Assembly (NCBI RefSeq): GCF_028464145.1
Contig: NZ_JAQPCG010000010.1
Coordinates: 62,001 to 126,000, forward strand
Direction: 5' to 3'
DNA from: Maribacter sp. PR1
Lineage (GTDB): Bacteria; Bacteroidota; Bacteroidia; Flavobacteriales; Flavobacteriaceae
Length of the DNA stretch: 64,000 nt
This document shows positions 1 through 9,261 of the stretch, piece by piece. The position numbers and the translations under genes were made by a program. The number at the start of each line of letters is the position of its first letter. Within the stretch, counting starts at the first letter, position 1. The notes beneath the pieces are model-generated. The model was not told where the DNA came from. It did not search any database and saw nothing but the letters and a program-made list of their open reading frames with translations.

Positions 1-220
1 TAATTAGAATTTAAACAACCGCAAGACTTAGAAAATAAATGTATGAAATTATATATTTATAAATCCTAATAAGTCTAAAACCAGATTATTAAATAGAACT
101 AGAATAATACAAAAAAAACCATACACAACGCGCTGCCAAAGACACTAAGCGTACAGCTATCGTTGGCGTAAACTCGACACAACCCTTTTGATATTTTCAG
201 ATCTATTTAATAAAAAGAGA

Positions 221-595
221 TAAAAAATACTTATTTTAATTATTTCAATTTCAATGAGTTGGCCGGGTGACGACGATAGCAAAACGTCTGAATTGAATAT
301 TCGGTTATCAAATGTTAGTCAATATAATTTTCAAAATATTATTGCAAACACTGGAACTGGAAATACTAATTTCGAAAACATTAATTCTTAGGAAATAACA
401 GGCTACAAAACCTTTGAAACTGCTTATAGGTATGCATTTGTAGAATTAGAAATTGATGGAGAAAGGTACACTCTAAAGCCAATAGTTTAAGTTGGAGAAA
501 TACTTCTTGAAAATGGAAATTACACTTATGAAATTGATGCAAACGACTCTCAAGAACAATATGGAAAAGTAACTTTAATATTAATTGGGCAATAA
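221..595 (+). pseudogene. Decayed small lipoprotein gene
   Basis: One frame reads as a coherent small protein from about 221 to 595 but is broken in several ways. The expected start codon is lost: the frame begins TAA-AAA-ATA-CTT where a MKKIL-type start would be expected. A hydrophobic stretch (ILILIISISMS) is followed by Trp where a lipobox Cys would sit, then an acidic GDDD tail. In-frame stops occur at 389-391 (TAG) and 488-490 (TAA), and the frame ends at 593-595. The text between the stops (for example YRYAFVELEIDGERYTL) still looks like real protein. I read it as the remains of a short exported lipoprotein of unknown function; the family guess is inference. I see no gene in the flanks 1-220 and 596-870. 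Confidence 0.6.
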
Positions 596-870
596 AAACG
601 ATTTGTCAACACCATAAAATATATTGCTAGTTCTAGCCTACTTACGAAAATCCGAGAGGATTTTCTATTCGGTTTGTATTTGCCTAATTGGGTACTTAAA
701 ATACGGAAAAAATTATATAGCTAAACGTCACGCAATTTTACCATGGGTTAACTTATTTGTTATCTCCTGAATTGTAATGCCTAAGGATAATCATCAAATG
801 GGTTACTATATAAAAAGTATAATTTCCTTACTTTTAGTACAAATCAACTCACTAATTAACAATCCTTAAA

Positions 871-2490
871 ATGAAATACATATCACTTATCGCAGTAGTG
901 CTTTTATTTCTTTCGCCACTTGAAGGACAAACCCAAGAAAATAAAATCAAACGACCTAACATTATTTTTATAATGTCAGATGATCATGCCTACCAAGCCA
1001 TAAGCGCGTACGATAATAAACTTATTGAAACGCCTAACATAGATCGCCTGGCAAAGGAGGGGATGTTGTTTACAAATGCCAGCGTAACCAATTCCATATG
1101 TGCGCCATCTAGGGCTACTATTTTAACCGGCAAGCACACACATATCAATGGGAAAATAGATAATCACTTTCCTTTTGATACCACTCAGGTAACTTTTCCA
1201 CAGCTATTTAAGAAAAACGGATATAAAACGGCCATGTTCGGGAAACTTCATTTTGGTAATAATCCTAAAGGGGTTGATGAATTTATGATTTTACCGGGTC
1301 AGGGGAATTATATTAATCCGGACTTTATTGTGACCAGTGGTGATACCATAAGAAAGCAAGGGTATGTTACCGATATAATTACCGATGTCTCCTTGGACTG
1401 GTTAAAGAGAGAAGGAACCTCGGATGAGCCTTTTATGATGATGTATCTGCATAAGGCACCCCATAGGCCATGGTGGCCAAGACCGGATAAGTTTAAGGAA
1501 TTTACACAAAAAACCTTCCCTGAACCTGCTACACTTTTTGATGATTATAAGAATAGGGGCACTGCAGCCAAAACCGCTGAAATGAATTTGCTTCAGCATA
1601 TGATGTATAGCCATGACAGCAAAATTAGACCTGAAACCTTAGAAAAAATGAAAGGTAAGGTACTACCGGTTGTAGAGGAATATCCTAATAGTTTTTATGG
1701 TCCTTATAATAGGGCTACGGCAGAACAAAAGGCACAATATGACCCTGTTTTGGATTCAATTAACAACTTTTTCTATGAAAATTGGCCCAAAATGACCGAT
1801 AGGGAAAAAATGAAGTGGAAGTATCAGCGCTATATGCAAGACTATCTGGGTAGTATTTCTTCCGTTGATGATAATGTGGGTAGATTGTTGAATTACTTAG
1901 ATGAAAGCGGACTGGCTGAAAATACAATCGTTATATATACCTCAGACCAAGGTTTTTATTTGGGTGAGCATGGTTGGTTTGATAAACGTTTTATTTATGA
2001 TGAATCGTTTAAAACGCCATTACTGGTCAGATGGCCCAAAGTGGTACAAGCTGGGTCCATAGAAAATGAAATGGTACAAAATTTAGACTTTGCACAGACC
2101 ATGTTAGAAGCTGCAGGCATACAACCGCCAGATGATATGCAGGGTGAAAGTTTAATACCACTTTTGAAGGGCAATAAAAAGGAATGGACACGGGATGCGG
2201 TGTACTATCAATACTATGAATATCCATCCGTACATATGGTAAAGCGCCATTACGGTCTGGTAAATAAAGCGTATAAACTGGTACATTTTTATTATGATGT
2301 AGACGAGTGGGAACTGTATGATAGGTTAAAAGACCCCAACGAAATGAACAATGTGTACAACGACCCGGCTTATGCAGCTACTGTCAAGAAATTAAAGAAG
2401 GAATTAATTGAACTAAGAAAGTATTATAAAGACTCTCCGGAGCAAGATCAAAAATATATTGACCTATATGAGAGTAGTGGTAAATTATAG
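871..2490 (+). CDS. Exported S1-family sulfatase
   Basis: A type I sulfatase that hydrolyses sulfate esters, most likely on a sulfated polysaccharide or amino sugar. The 539-residue protein has a cleavable signal peptide (about residues 1-20, ending near EGQTQ). Metal-binding Asp37-Asp38 lie in IIFIMSDDHA. The formylglycine motif is C77-APSR-ATILTG, the Cys-type site matured by a sulfatase-modifying enzyme. Further active-site residues lie in YTSDQGFYLGEHGWFDK. That last motif resembles N-acetylglucosamine-6-sulfatase-like sulfatases (S1_11 or a neighbouring subfamily); the substrate is inferred, not shown. It stands alone, with no glycoside hydrolase or SusCD pair beside it. Length and motifs are complete. 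Confidence 0.9.
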   Translation: MKYISLIAVVLLFLSPLEGQTQENKIKRPNIIFIMSDDHAYQAISAYDNKLIETPNIDRLAKEGMLFTNASVTNSICAPSRATILTGKHTHINGKIDNHFPFDTTQVTFPQLFKKNGYKTAMFGKLHFGNNPKGVDEFMILPGQGNYINPDFIVTSGDTIRKQGYVTDIITDVSLDWLKREGTSDEPFMMMYLHKAPHRPWWPRPDKFKEFTQKTFPEPATLFDDYKNRGTAAKTAEMNLLQHMMYSHDSKIRPETLEKMKGKVLPVVEEYPNSFYGPYNRATAEQKAQYDPVLDSINNFFYENWPKMTDREKMKWKYQRYMQDYLGSISSVDDNVGRLLNYLDESGLAENTIVIYTSDQGFYLGEHGWFDKRFIYDESFKTPLLVRWPKVVQAGSIENEMVQNLDFAQTMLEAAGIQPPDDMQGESLIPLLKGNKKEWTRDAVYYQYYEYPSVHMVKRHYGLVNKAYKLVHFYYDVDEWELYDRLKDPNEMNNVYNDPAYAATVKKLKKELIELRKYYKDSPEQDQKYIDLYESSGKL

Positions 2491-2583
2491 GACCACTAAG
2501 TGCTAATTATAACAAACACCTACGAAATTATTAGATTGAAATAATTTTTCACAAAAGGTTAGGTTTTTCAATTGTTCAGACCT

Positions 2584-2591
2584 TATATTTG
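2584..2591 (+). promoter_or_regulatory. Putative -7 promoter element ahead of the first SAM riboswitch
   Basis: TATATTTG fits the Bacteroidota -7 consensus TAnnTTTG exactly and ends 29 bases before the riboswitch P1 stem. The second SAM riboswitch of the window has its promoter at a similar distance. The -33 element is weak here (only T-rich sequence around 2559-2566), so the call rests on the -7 box and its position. Confidence 0.45.
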
Positions 2592-2620
2592 CATCCATAA
2601 GTTCAAACACATATTGAATA

Positions 2621-2733
2621 GTTATCAAGAAAGGTGGAGGGATTGGACCCTTTGAAGCCTTAGCAACCCTTGTTCCCCGATAACTTATCGGGACCAAGAA
2701 GGTGCTACATTCTACCCTTTGGGGAAGGATAAC
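2621..2733 (+). promoter_or_regulatory. SAM-I (S-box) riboswitch, methionine cluster
   Basis: An S-box aptamer that binds S-adenosylmethionine and represses methionine synthesis. The closing P1 helix is GTTATC (2621-2626) with GATAAC (2728-2733). Between them are the diagnostic blocks AAAGGTGGAGGGA, GAAGCCTTAGCAACC and AAGGTGCTA. An internal hairpin, CCCGATAA paired with TTATCGGG, lies at about 2677-2692. Downstream genes (metY, MetX fusion, metZ) fit. I see no clear intrinsic terminator after the aptamer, so control may be at translation, perhaps involving the hairpin at 2836-2855. The same aptamer class recurs at 50395-50531. Confidence 0.93.
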
Positions 2734-2835
2734 AGTCATCGAATTTTCTCGATTTCACTTTCTTATAACTTTTTTGATTTTACCTAGCTGCATTGTCGGC
2801 GGGCTGGGGTTTGGCTTTTTTATTCATTTTTTCCC

Positions 2836-2855
2836 GTCCCAAATTAGATTGGGAC
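2836..2855 (+). other. Hairpin near the metY start, possible riboswitch expression platform
   Basis: GTCCCAA (2836-2842) pairs perfectly with TTGGGAC (2849-2855) around a 6-base loop. It ends 23 bases before the metY start and is followed by an A-rich stretch, not by a T-run, so it is not a classical terminator. It may be the output domain of the SAM riboswitch, but this is inference. Confidence 0.35.
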
Positions 2856-2878
2856 TTAACTATTAAAAAACAAAAATC

Positions 2879-4156
2879 ATGAGTGATCAAAAATTAGCAA
2901 CAAACGCCTTACATGCAGGGCATGACACTACACAAACAGGTGGAACACGAGCTGTACCCATTTATCAGACATCATCGTACGTGTTTAATGATACGGAGCA
3001 TGCCGCTAACCTTTTTTCATTGGCGGAATTAGGTTTTATCTATACCCGATTAAACAATCCTACCAATCAAATTCTGCAGGACCGTTTGGCTGCTGTTGAG
3101 GGAGGTATAGGAGCTGTGGTATTTTCATCGGGAACGGCTGCAATTTCTACAGGACTGTTAACCCTATTGAAATCAGGAGACCATATTGTGGCATCTAGCA
3201 GCCTTTATGGAGGAACTTTTAACCTTCTAAACGTAACACTACCGAGGTTTGGAATTAAGACGACCTTTGTGAATGCATCCAAACCGGAAAGCTTCAAAAG
3301 TGCCGTACAGGATAATACAAGGGCCTTTTTTGTGGAATCCCTAGGTAATCCAAAATTGGATGTATTGGATTTAAAAGCGATATCCAAAGAGGCAAAAGCA
3401 GCAGGTGTTCCGTTTATTGTGGACAATACGGTGGCAACACCAGCATTGTTGAATCCAATTGAACATGGGGCCAACTTGGTCATCCATTCCTTGACCAAAT
3501 ATATTGGAGGTCAGGGTACGTCCTTGGGAGGTGCGATCGTCGACGCAGGTACTTTTGATTGGACCAATGGAAAATTCCCGGAGTTTACGGAACCTTCCGC
3601 CGGTTACCATGGATTGGTATACAGTGAAGCTTTAGGAGCCGCAGCCTTTACGTTCAAGTTGATTTTAGAAGGCCTTAGAGATTTTGGTGGTGCTTTAAGC
3701 CCGTTCAATGCCTTTCAAATTATACAAGGATTGGAAACCCTACCCGTGCGAATCAAACAGCACAGTGCTAACGCATTGGAACTTGCAGAATGGCTGCAAA
3801 GTAGGGATGAGGTCGCTTGGGTAAAATATCCAGGTCTTAAAGGGGACGAATATTTTGATTTGGCTCAGGAATACTTGCCAAAGGGACAAAGTGGTTTGGT
3901 GACCTTCGGAATTAAAGGTGGTTTTGAAGCTGCCAAAAAAGTAACGGATGCTACTAAAATATTCTCTCTTTTGGCGAATATTGGAGATACCAAGTCGTTA
4001 ATTATTCATCCTGCTAGTACCACACATCAGCAGTTGACAGAGGAACAACAATTGGGAGCTGGGGTTGGTCAAGATTTAATACGTCTTTCCGTAGGCTTGG
4101 AGGACATCAGTGATTTAAAGGCAGATTTGGAACAGGCTTTTGCGGCGGCGAAATAG
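2879..4156 (+). CDS. metY: O-acetylhomoserine sulfhydrylase
   Basis: A PLP enzyme of the Cys/Met metabolism family, predicted to make homocysteine from O-acetylhomoserine and sulfide. The 425-residue length is typical of MetY and longer than MetZ or MetB. The N-terminus (LATNALHAGHD) is characteristic, and the PLP-binding lysine is K207 in VIHSLTKYIGGQG. VFSSGTAA and FSLLANIGDTKSL are further family motifs. It is the first gene after a SAM riboswitch and lies 63 bases ahead of the MetX-aspartokinase fusion, in the same direction. A second homologous enzyme, MetZ-like, lies at 7840. Their division of labour (acetyl versus succinyl substrate, or sulfide versus another sulfur donor) cannot be settled from sequence. 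Confidence 0.92.
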   Translation: MSDQKLATNALHAGHDTTQTGGTRAVPIYQTSSYVFNDTEHAANLFSLAELGFIYTRLNNPTNQILQDRLAAVEGGIGAVVFSSGTAAISTGLLTLLKSGDHIVASSSLYGGTFNLLNVTLPRFGIKTTFVNASKPESFKSAVQDNTRAFFVESLGNPKLDVLDLKAISKEAKAAGVPFIVDNTVATPALLNPIEHGANLVIHSLTKYIGGQGTSLGGAIVDAGTFDWTNGKFPEFTEPSAGYHGLVYSEALGAAAFTFKLILEGLRDFGGALSPFNAFQIIQGLETLPVRIKQHSANALELAEWLQSRDEVAWVKYPGLKGDEYFDLAQEYLPKGQSGLVTFGIKGGFEAAKKVTDATKIFSLLANIGDTKSLIIHPASTTHQQLTEEQQLGAGVGQDLIRLSVGLEDISDLKADLEQAFAAAK

Positions 4157-4219
4157 AGGTTAAAAAGAATTACGAGGATTCCTTCTAAAAAGCTGATAAT
4201 TAAATAATTTTGGCATCTT

Positions 4220-7200
4220 ATGCTACATCATTTACATATAAAGGATTATAAGACCATCTCCGGGGTTACTCAGGATATTGAGCTTTCTTATGAATTGTTC
4301 GGCGCCAAGCTCCATTCCGCGCCTGTAATTTTGGTCAATCATGCCCTTACGGGTAATTCCAATGTCACTGGTGATGGTGGTTGGTGGGCCTCTTTGATAG
4401 GTGATGGAAAATGCATCGATACGCAGAGGTATACGGTATTGTGTTTCAATATTCCAGGTAATGGACACGATAAGTTCATCATAGAAAATTATAAGGATTT
4501 TGTGGCGGGGGATATGGCCCGTATATTTCTCTTGGGTCTGGAAAAATTGAAAATCCAAAACCTATTTGCCATCATCGGTGGCTCTTTGGGTGGCGGAATT
4601 GCCTGGGAAATGGCGGCTATTAATCCAGATCTGACCCAACACTTGGTACCCGTGGCATCCGATTGGAAATCGACGGACTGGCTTATTGCCAATTGCCAGA
4701 TTCAAGAGCAGTTTTTGGTGAATTCCAAACAACCGGTTCATGATGCGCGCATGCATGCCATGTTATGCTATAGAACACCGGAGTCTTTTAAGGAACGTTT
4801 TAAACGGAGTACCAACGAAGAACTTCAAGTATTCAACGTGGAAAGTTGGTTAATGCATCATGGTGAAAAGCTACAGGAGCGCTTTCAGTTATCGGCCTAT
4901 AAGTTAATGAACCACTTGCTGAAAACCATTGATGTCACCCGAAATGGGGAAGAAAACTTCATCAAACTACAAAATAGCGATACCAATATTCATATTGTTG
5001 GAGTGGACTCCGACCTGTTTTTTACGGCGAAGGAAAATAAGGATACTTTTAAGCAATTGGCACAGGCCAATAGCAATGTGACTTACGGAGAAGTACAGTC
5101 GCTTCACGGACACGACGCTTTCTTGATCGAATTCGAGCAAATGGAAAAATTGCTCCATTCCATATTTAATACCAACGGAAAATCAGGAAAGGTAAAGGTC
5201 CTCAAATTCGGGGGTAAATCTTTGAGTAATGGAGAAGGCCTGGAACGTGTTTTGGATGTTGTAGCATCTAAAGTAGCTTCTGGAGAAAATATAGCGGTGG
5301 TTTTGTCCGCTAGGGAAAAGGCTACGGACCAATTGGAAAGCTTGTTGGAAAAGGCGGCCGCAGGAAAACCCTATAAGGAGGGTTTTGAAGCCTTGGAAAG
5401 CTATCAGCAACATACTTATGGGAATGTAAATCTATCCAAGGAATTTAAAAACTTGGCAAAGTTATTCGAGGGTGTTTCATTGTTAGGAGATTATAGTGCC
5501 AAGATCAAAGATGAGGTACTGGCACACGGTGAGTTGATTTCTGCCAAATTGGTGACCAAACTACTGATTGGAAAAGGAATTAATGCCCGATTTTTGGATT
5601 CTAGGGAATTGATTACCACCGACGCCAATTTTGGCGATGCCAAAGTGCTGGAGCATGTTTCTAAAGAAAAGGTATTGTTGAAGTTTTCGGAATTGCCACA
5701 TGATACTGTTCCGGTTATTACCGGATTTATCGCAGCTACGGAAGATGGGGAAACCACAACGCTGGGTAGAAATGGTAGTAACTATAGTGCGGCTCTACTT
5801 GCTAATTTCTTGGATGCCGAAGAACTACAAAATTATACCCATGTAGATGGTATTTTTACGGCCAATCCAGATTATGTGAAGGAAGCTCGGCGCATTTCCC
5901 ATTTAAGTTATGCGGAAGCCAATGAAATGGCCAATTTTGGGGCGACCATCCTGCACGCCAAGACCATAATCCCATTAATAGAAAAGAATATTCCCTTAAG
6001 GATTCTCAATACCTATAATGATGATAATGAAGGTACGCTGATCAGTGCCAAATCCAGTAAGGAAGGAATACGTTCCATATCGCTAATCGAGGATGTGGCC
6101 TTAATAAATTTGGAGGGTAGGGGACTTCTCGGAAAAGTGGGGATAGATGCCCGTATTTTCAAAACCCTGGAAGCCATCAATATTAGTGTAAGCATTATTT
6201 CCCAAGGTTCTTCGGAAAGGGGAATTGGTTTGGTGGTGAAGCGGGACAAGGCGGACCGTGCTAAAAAGGCATTGGAGAATGAATTTTCGAGCGATTTCCA
6301 GGCCCAGGATATCAATATGATTAAAGTCGTATCCGATGTTTCCGTGATTTCGGTGGTGGGTCAGGACTTAAGTACTTTTCATAAACCTTTCAATGCGTTG
6401 ATCAAAAATCAGATTGTACCGCTATTGTTCAACAATACAGTTTCCGGTAAAAATGTGAGTTTGGTGGTCAAAAAATCAGATCTGACCAAGGCGGTGAACG
6501 TAATGCACGGTCAGATTTTCGGGGTTAGTAAAAAGGTAAATCTGGCGGTATTTGGTCATGGAAATGTCGGTGGCACCCTAATTGACCAAATTCTAAAGTC
6601 CGGAAAAAGCATTGAAGATCGTAAGGGTATCGATTTAAAGGTTTTTGCTATTGCCAACTCTAGAAAAGTCTTGCTAAATGCCAAAGGAGTAACCGGAAAG
6701 TGGAAGACCAATATAAAGAGCAAGGGAAAATCCTATGAGGTACAGGATGTTATTGAGTTTGCGAAGAGTAACCATTTGGAAAACCTGATTGTCATCGATA
6801 ATACGGCAAGTCAAGATTTTGTGGCCCATTATTTCGATTTTGTGGAAAACGGTTTTGATGTGGTTTCCTCGAATAAAATAGCCAACACCCTTGGGTTCGA
6901 TTATTATCAATTGCTACGTGAGGAGCTGGATAAACATCAAAAGCAATATTTATATGAGACGAATGTGGGCGCCGGTTTACCGCTGATAGATACCATTAAG
7001 TTGTTGCACTTGTCCGGCGAGAATATAACCCGTATCAAAGGGGTCTTTTCAGGTTCCTTGAGTTATATTTTTAATACCTTTTCGGAGGTAGACACCTCTT
7101 TTTCATCCATTTTAAAGGATGCTAAATTGCAAGGTTTTACAGAACCGGATCCACGGGAGGACCTTTCTGGAAACGATGTGGGACGTAAGTTATTGATATT

Positions 7201-7606
7201 GGCTAGGGAGTTGGATTTAAGCAATGAATTTTCGGACATCAACATTGAAAACCTGATTCCTTCGACCTTGGAAAAAGGGGATGTGGATTTCTTTATGGAA
7301 CATATGGAGGTCTTGGACGATAAATTCAATGAGATAAAAAAGAACCAAAAAGCGAACCATGTATTGCGTTATGTGGGAGATTTGCATGGAGATTTGCAAA
7401 AGGAAAAAGGCATTTTGGATGTAAAGCTGGTATCCGTTCCCAAGGAGAGTGCGCTGGGTCAGGTAAAGGGATCAGATTCTATTATAGAGATCTACACGGA
7501 ATCCTATGGAGAGAATCCGTTAGTGATACAGGGTGCCGGAGCTGGAGCTGCGGTTACTGCAAGAGGAGTATTTGGAGATATATTACGGATTGCGGAGAAA
7601 AGCTGA
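4220..7606 (+). CDS. MetX-like acyltransferase / aspartokinase / homoserine dehydrogenase fusion
   Basis: An 1128-residue, three-part protein. Residues 1-320 are an alpha/beta-hydrolase of the homoserine O-acetyltransferase (MetX) type with a complete apparent triad: S122 in GGSLGG, an Asp in GVDSDLFF (263 or 265) and H298 in GHDAFL. Residues 325 to about 770 are aspartate kinase (KVKVLKFGGKSL) with ACT repeats. From about 775 is homoserine dehydrogenase (VNLAVFGHGNVGG, then GVFSGSLSYIFN). The C-terminal 805 residues match an ordinary ThrA. The chain would thus commit aspartate to homoserine and then activate homoserine for MetY/MetZ. Aspartate-semialdehyde dehydrogenase, needed between the two ThrA steps, is not in the window. 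There is no frameshift; the domains share one open frame. Confidence 0.92.
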   Translation: MLHHLHIKDYKTISGVTQDIELSYELFGAKLHSAPVILVNHALTGNSNVTGDGGWWASLIGDGKCIDTQRYTVLCFNIPGNGHDKFIIENYKDFVAGDMARIFLLGLEKLKIQNLFAIIGGSLGGGIAWEMAAINPDLTQHLVPVASDWKSTDWLIANCQIQEQFLVNSKQPVHDARMHAMLCYRTPESFKERFKRSTNEELQVFNVESWLMHHGEKLQERFQLSAYKLMNHLLKTIDVTRNGEENFIKLQNSDTNIHIVGVDSDLFFTAKENKDTFKQLAQANSNVTYGEVQSLHGHDAFLIEFEQMEKLLHSIFNTNGKSGKVKVLKFGGKSLSNGEGLERVLDVVASKVASGENIAVVLSAREKATDQLESLLEKAAAGKPYKEGFEALESYQQHTYGNVNLSKEFKNLAKLFEGVSLLGDYSAKIKDEVLAHGELISAKLVTKLLIGKGINARFLDSRELITTDANFGDAKVLEHVSKEKVLLKFSELPHDTVPVITGFIAATEDGETTTLGRNGSNYSAALLANFLDAEELQNYTHVDGIFTANPDYVKEARRISHLSYAEANEMANFGATILHAKTIIPLIEKNIPLRILNTYNDDNEGTLISAKSSKEGIRSISLIEDVALINLEGRGLLGKVGIDARIFKTLEAINISVSIISQGSSERGIGLVVKRDKADRAKKALENEFSSDFQAQDINMIKVVSDVSVISVVGQDLSTFHKPFNALIKNQIVPLLFNNTVSGKNVSLVVKKSDLTKAVNVMHGQIFGVSKKVNLAVFGHGNVGGTLIDQILKSGKSIEDRKGIDLKVFAIANSRKVLLNAKGVTGKWKTNIKSKGKSYEVQDVIEFAKSNHLENLIVIDNTASQDFVAHYFDFVENGFDVVSSNKIANTLGFDYYQLLREELDKHQKQYLYETNVGAGLPLIDTIKLLHLSGENITRIKGVFSGSLSYIFNTFSEVDTSFSSILKDAKLQGFTEPDPREDLSGNDVGRKLLILARELDLSNEFSDINIENLIPSTLEKGDVDFFMEHMEVLDDKFNEIKKNQKANHVLRYVGDLHGDLQKEKGILDVKLVSVPKESALGQVKGSDSIIEIYTESYGENPLVIQGAGAGAAVTARGVFGDILRIAEKS

Positions 7607-7673
7607 TTTTTAGAAGTTAGGATTTGATGATTTTTGTATCCATGATTTTAATTTGTCAGGTCGAGCTGTCATA

Positions 7674-7741
7674 TCGAGCGCAGACGAGATACGAGACCTA
7701 ATTTAAATATTTAATTAATAAGACCTCTCGACTGCGCTCGA
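7674..7741. repeat. Imperfect inverted repeat, interspersed-repeat-like
   Basis: The arm TCGAGCGCAGACGAGA (7674-7689) is matched by TCTCGACTGCGCTCGA (7726-7741) in inverted orientation with one mismatch, around an AT-rich 36-base centre. It lies between the fusion gene and metZ. The TCGA...CGCTCGA wording resembles short dispersed repeats common in Flavobacteriaceae; related but not identical fragments lie at 17374 and 22704. The AT-rich loop makes a simple terminator less likely than a mobile repeat, though it could fold in the mRNA. Confidence 0.6.
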
Positions 7742-7839
7742 GGAGACATTTGGTAACGATTTTTGATAAAGGTTAAAAGTGATTTTTTCTTTTGCCAACA
7801 ACCAACAACAAAGAACGAAAAACGAGGAACGAACAAGCA

Positions 7840-9006
7840 ATGAGCAGCAAAAAATTCGAAACGAACGCCATACGAACACAGTTAAAACGAACGGAGAATC
7901 TGGAACATTCCGTTCCCCTGTATCTGACTTCTAGTTTTGTCTTTGAAGATGCGGAGGATATGCGGGCATCTTTTGCAGAGGAAAAGGAGCGTAATATCTA
8001 TTCTAGATATTCCAACCCCAATACGAACGAATTTGTCGAGAAGGTCTGCCAGATGGAAGGAGCGGAGCAAGGCTTTGCCTTTGCTTCGGGGATGGCAGCG
8101 GTATTTTCCACTTTGGCTGCTTTATTGGATAGTGGTGACCATGTGGTTTCCGCGCAAAGCATTTTTGGTTCGACCCATTCCTTGTTCAATAACTTTTTTC
8201 CCAAATGGAACATTTCACACAGTTATTTCGATATCCATAATTTAGATTCCATTGATGCCCTCGTTCAGCCCAATACCAAACTGATCTATGCCGAAACTCC
8301 GACCAACCCAGGGGTAGATGTGTTGGACTTGGAAGTGCTGGGTCAGATAGCAAAAAAGCATAATGTATTATTGGTCATCGATAATTGTTTTGCCTCACCG
8401 TATTTGCAACAGCCTATCAAATTTGGGGCCGATTTGGTCATCCATTCCGGCACTAAGTTGATGGACGGTCAAGGTCGTGTTTTGGCAGGAATTACGGTGG
8501 GCAGTAGTGAATTGATGGACAAGGTATATCGATTCTCAAGAATTACAGGCCCTGCCTTGTCCCCCTTCAATGCGTGGGTACTGAGCAAGAGTTTGGAAAC
8601 TTTGGCCATAAGGGTAGACCGCCATTGTGAGAATGCCTTAAAATTGGCAGAGTATCTGGAAGGTCATGAAAAAGTCAATTGGGTAAAATATCCCTTTTTA
8701 AAATCACACCCCAAATACGAAGTAGCCAAAAAGCAAATGAAGGCTGGGGGTTGCGTTGTAGCTTTTGAAGTTAAAGGTGGCTTGGAAGCTGGGCGTAAAT
8801 TCTTTGATGCTATCAAACTATTGTCCCTTTCCGCCAATTTAGGGGATTCCAGGAGTATCGTAACCCATCCTGCGTCTACGACGCATAGCAAGCTCTCCGT
8901 CGAGGAAAGGGCCGCAAGTGGTATCAGTGAAGGCATGGTCCGTATCTCGGTGGGCTTGGAACATATTGATGATATTATTGGCGATATACAGCAAGCTCTC
9001 GGATAG
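7840..9006 (+). CDS. metZ: O-succinylhomoserine sulfhydrylase-type enzyme
   Basis: A second Cys/Met-family PLP enzyme, 388 residues. The PLP lysine lies in HSGTKLMDGQGRVLAG; the SGTK...DGQGR signature is typical of MetZ (O-succinylhomoserine sulfhydrylase), which makes homocysteine from activated homoserine and sulfide. I chose ATG 7840 (MSSKKFETNAIRTQ), with GAGG at 7824, over the in-frame TTG at 7792, because the 16 extra residues are low-complexity Asn/Lys/Thr. It lies downstream of the MetX fusion but is separated by 233 bases holding an inverted repeat, so it may not be strictly co-transcribed. Cystathionine gamma-synthase is the main alternative, as the family shares this fold. Confidence 0.85.
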   Translation: MSSKKFETNAIRTQLKRTENLEHSVPLYLTSSFVFEDAEDMRASFAEEKERNIYSRYSNPNTNEFVEKVCQMEGAEQGFAFASGMAAVFSTLAALLDSGDHVVSAQSIFGSTHSLFNNFFPKWNISHSYFDIHNLDSIDALVQPNTKLIYAETPTNPGVDVLDLEVLGQIAKKHNVLLVIDNCFASPYLQQPIKFGADLVIHSGTKLMDGQGRVLAGITVGSSELMDKVYRFSRITGPALSPFNAWVLSKSLETLAIRVDRHCENALKLAEYLEGHEKVNWVKYPFLKSHPKYEVAKKQMKAGGCVVAFEVKGGLEAGRKFFDAIKLLSLSANLGDSRSIVTHPASTTHSKLSVEERAASGISEGMVRISVGLEHIDDIIGDIQQALG

Positions 9007-9261
9007 AGTTATGAATTTTGGTTTTCTTCTTTTTTAATTTTAATAATTAATGAATAATAATCTGCCTATTTTCGAAATATATTTTTGCATCTAGTATTAT
9101 TGTCATAAGTTTAAATAATACTTAATTCCCTCTAAGTAGCAATTCGATTGTGGTGAAGATTTGTCTTACGAAAATGGCTATTTTTTAGTTTTCAATTTTT
9201 GCGTTATTGCCTAGTTTGTATTCTTTGCCGCACGTGGTAAACCCGTCAACTTTTTAGGCTA

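Noticed and set aside
120..175. CAACG...CGTTGG inverted ends with inner pairing, reminiscent of an integron attC site
   Set aside because: The match to the attC core is weak, there is no integrase and no cassette array; chance is more likely.
871..2490. The sulfatase as part of the sulfur assimilation network
   Set aside because: It is exported, faces polysaccharide-type substrates and shares no operon or operator with the cys genes; supply of sulfate is possible but not shown.
7792..7839. N-terminal extension of metZ from a TTG start
   Set aside because: The residues are low-complexity Asn/Thr/Lys and the ATG at 7840 gives a normal family start.
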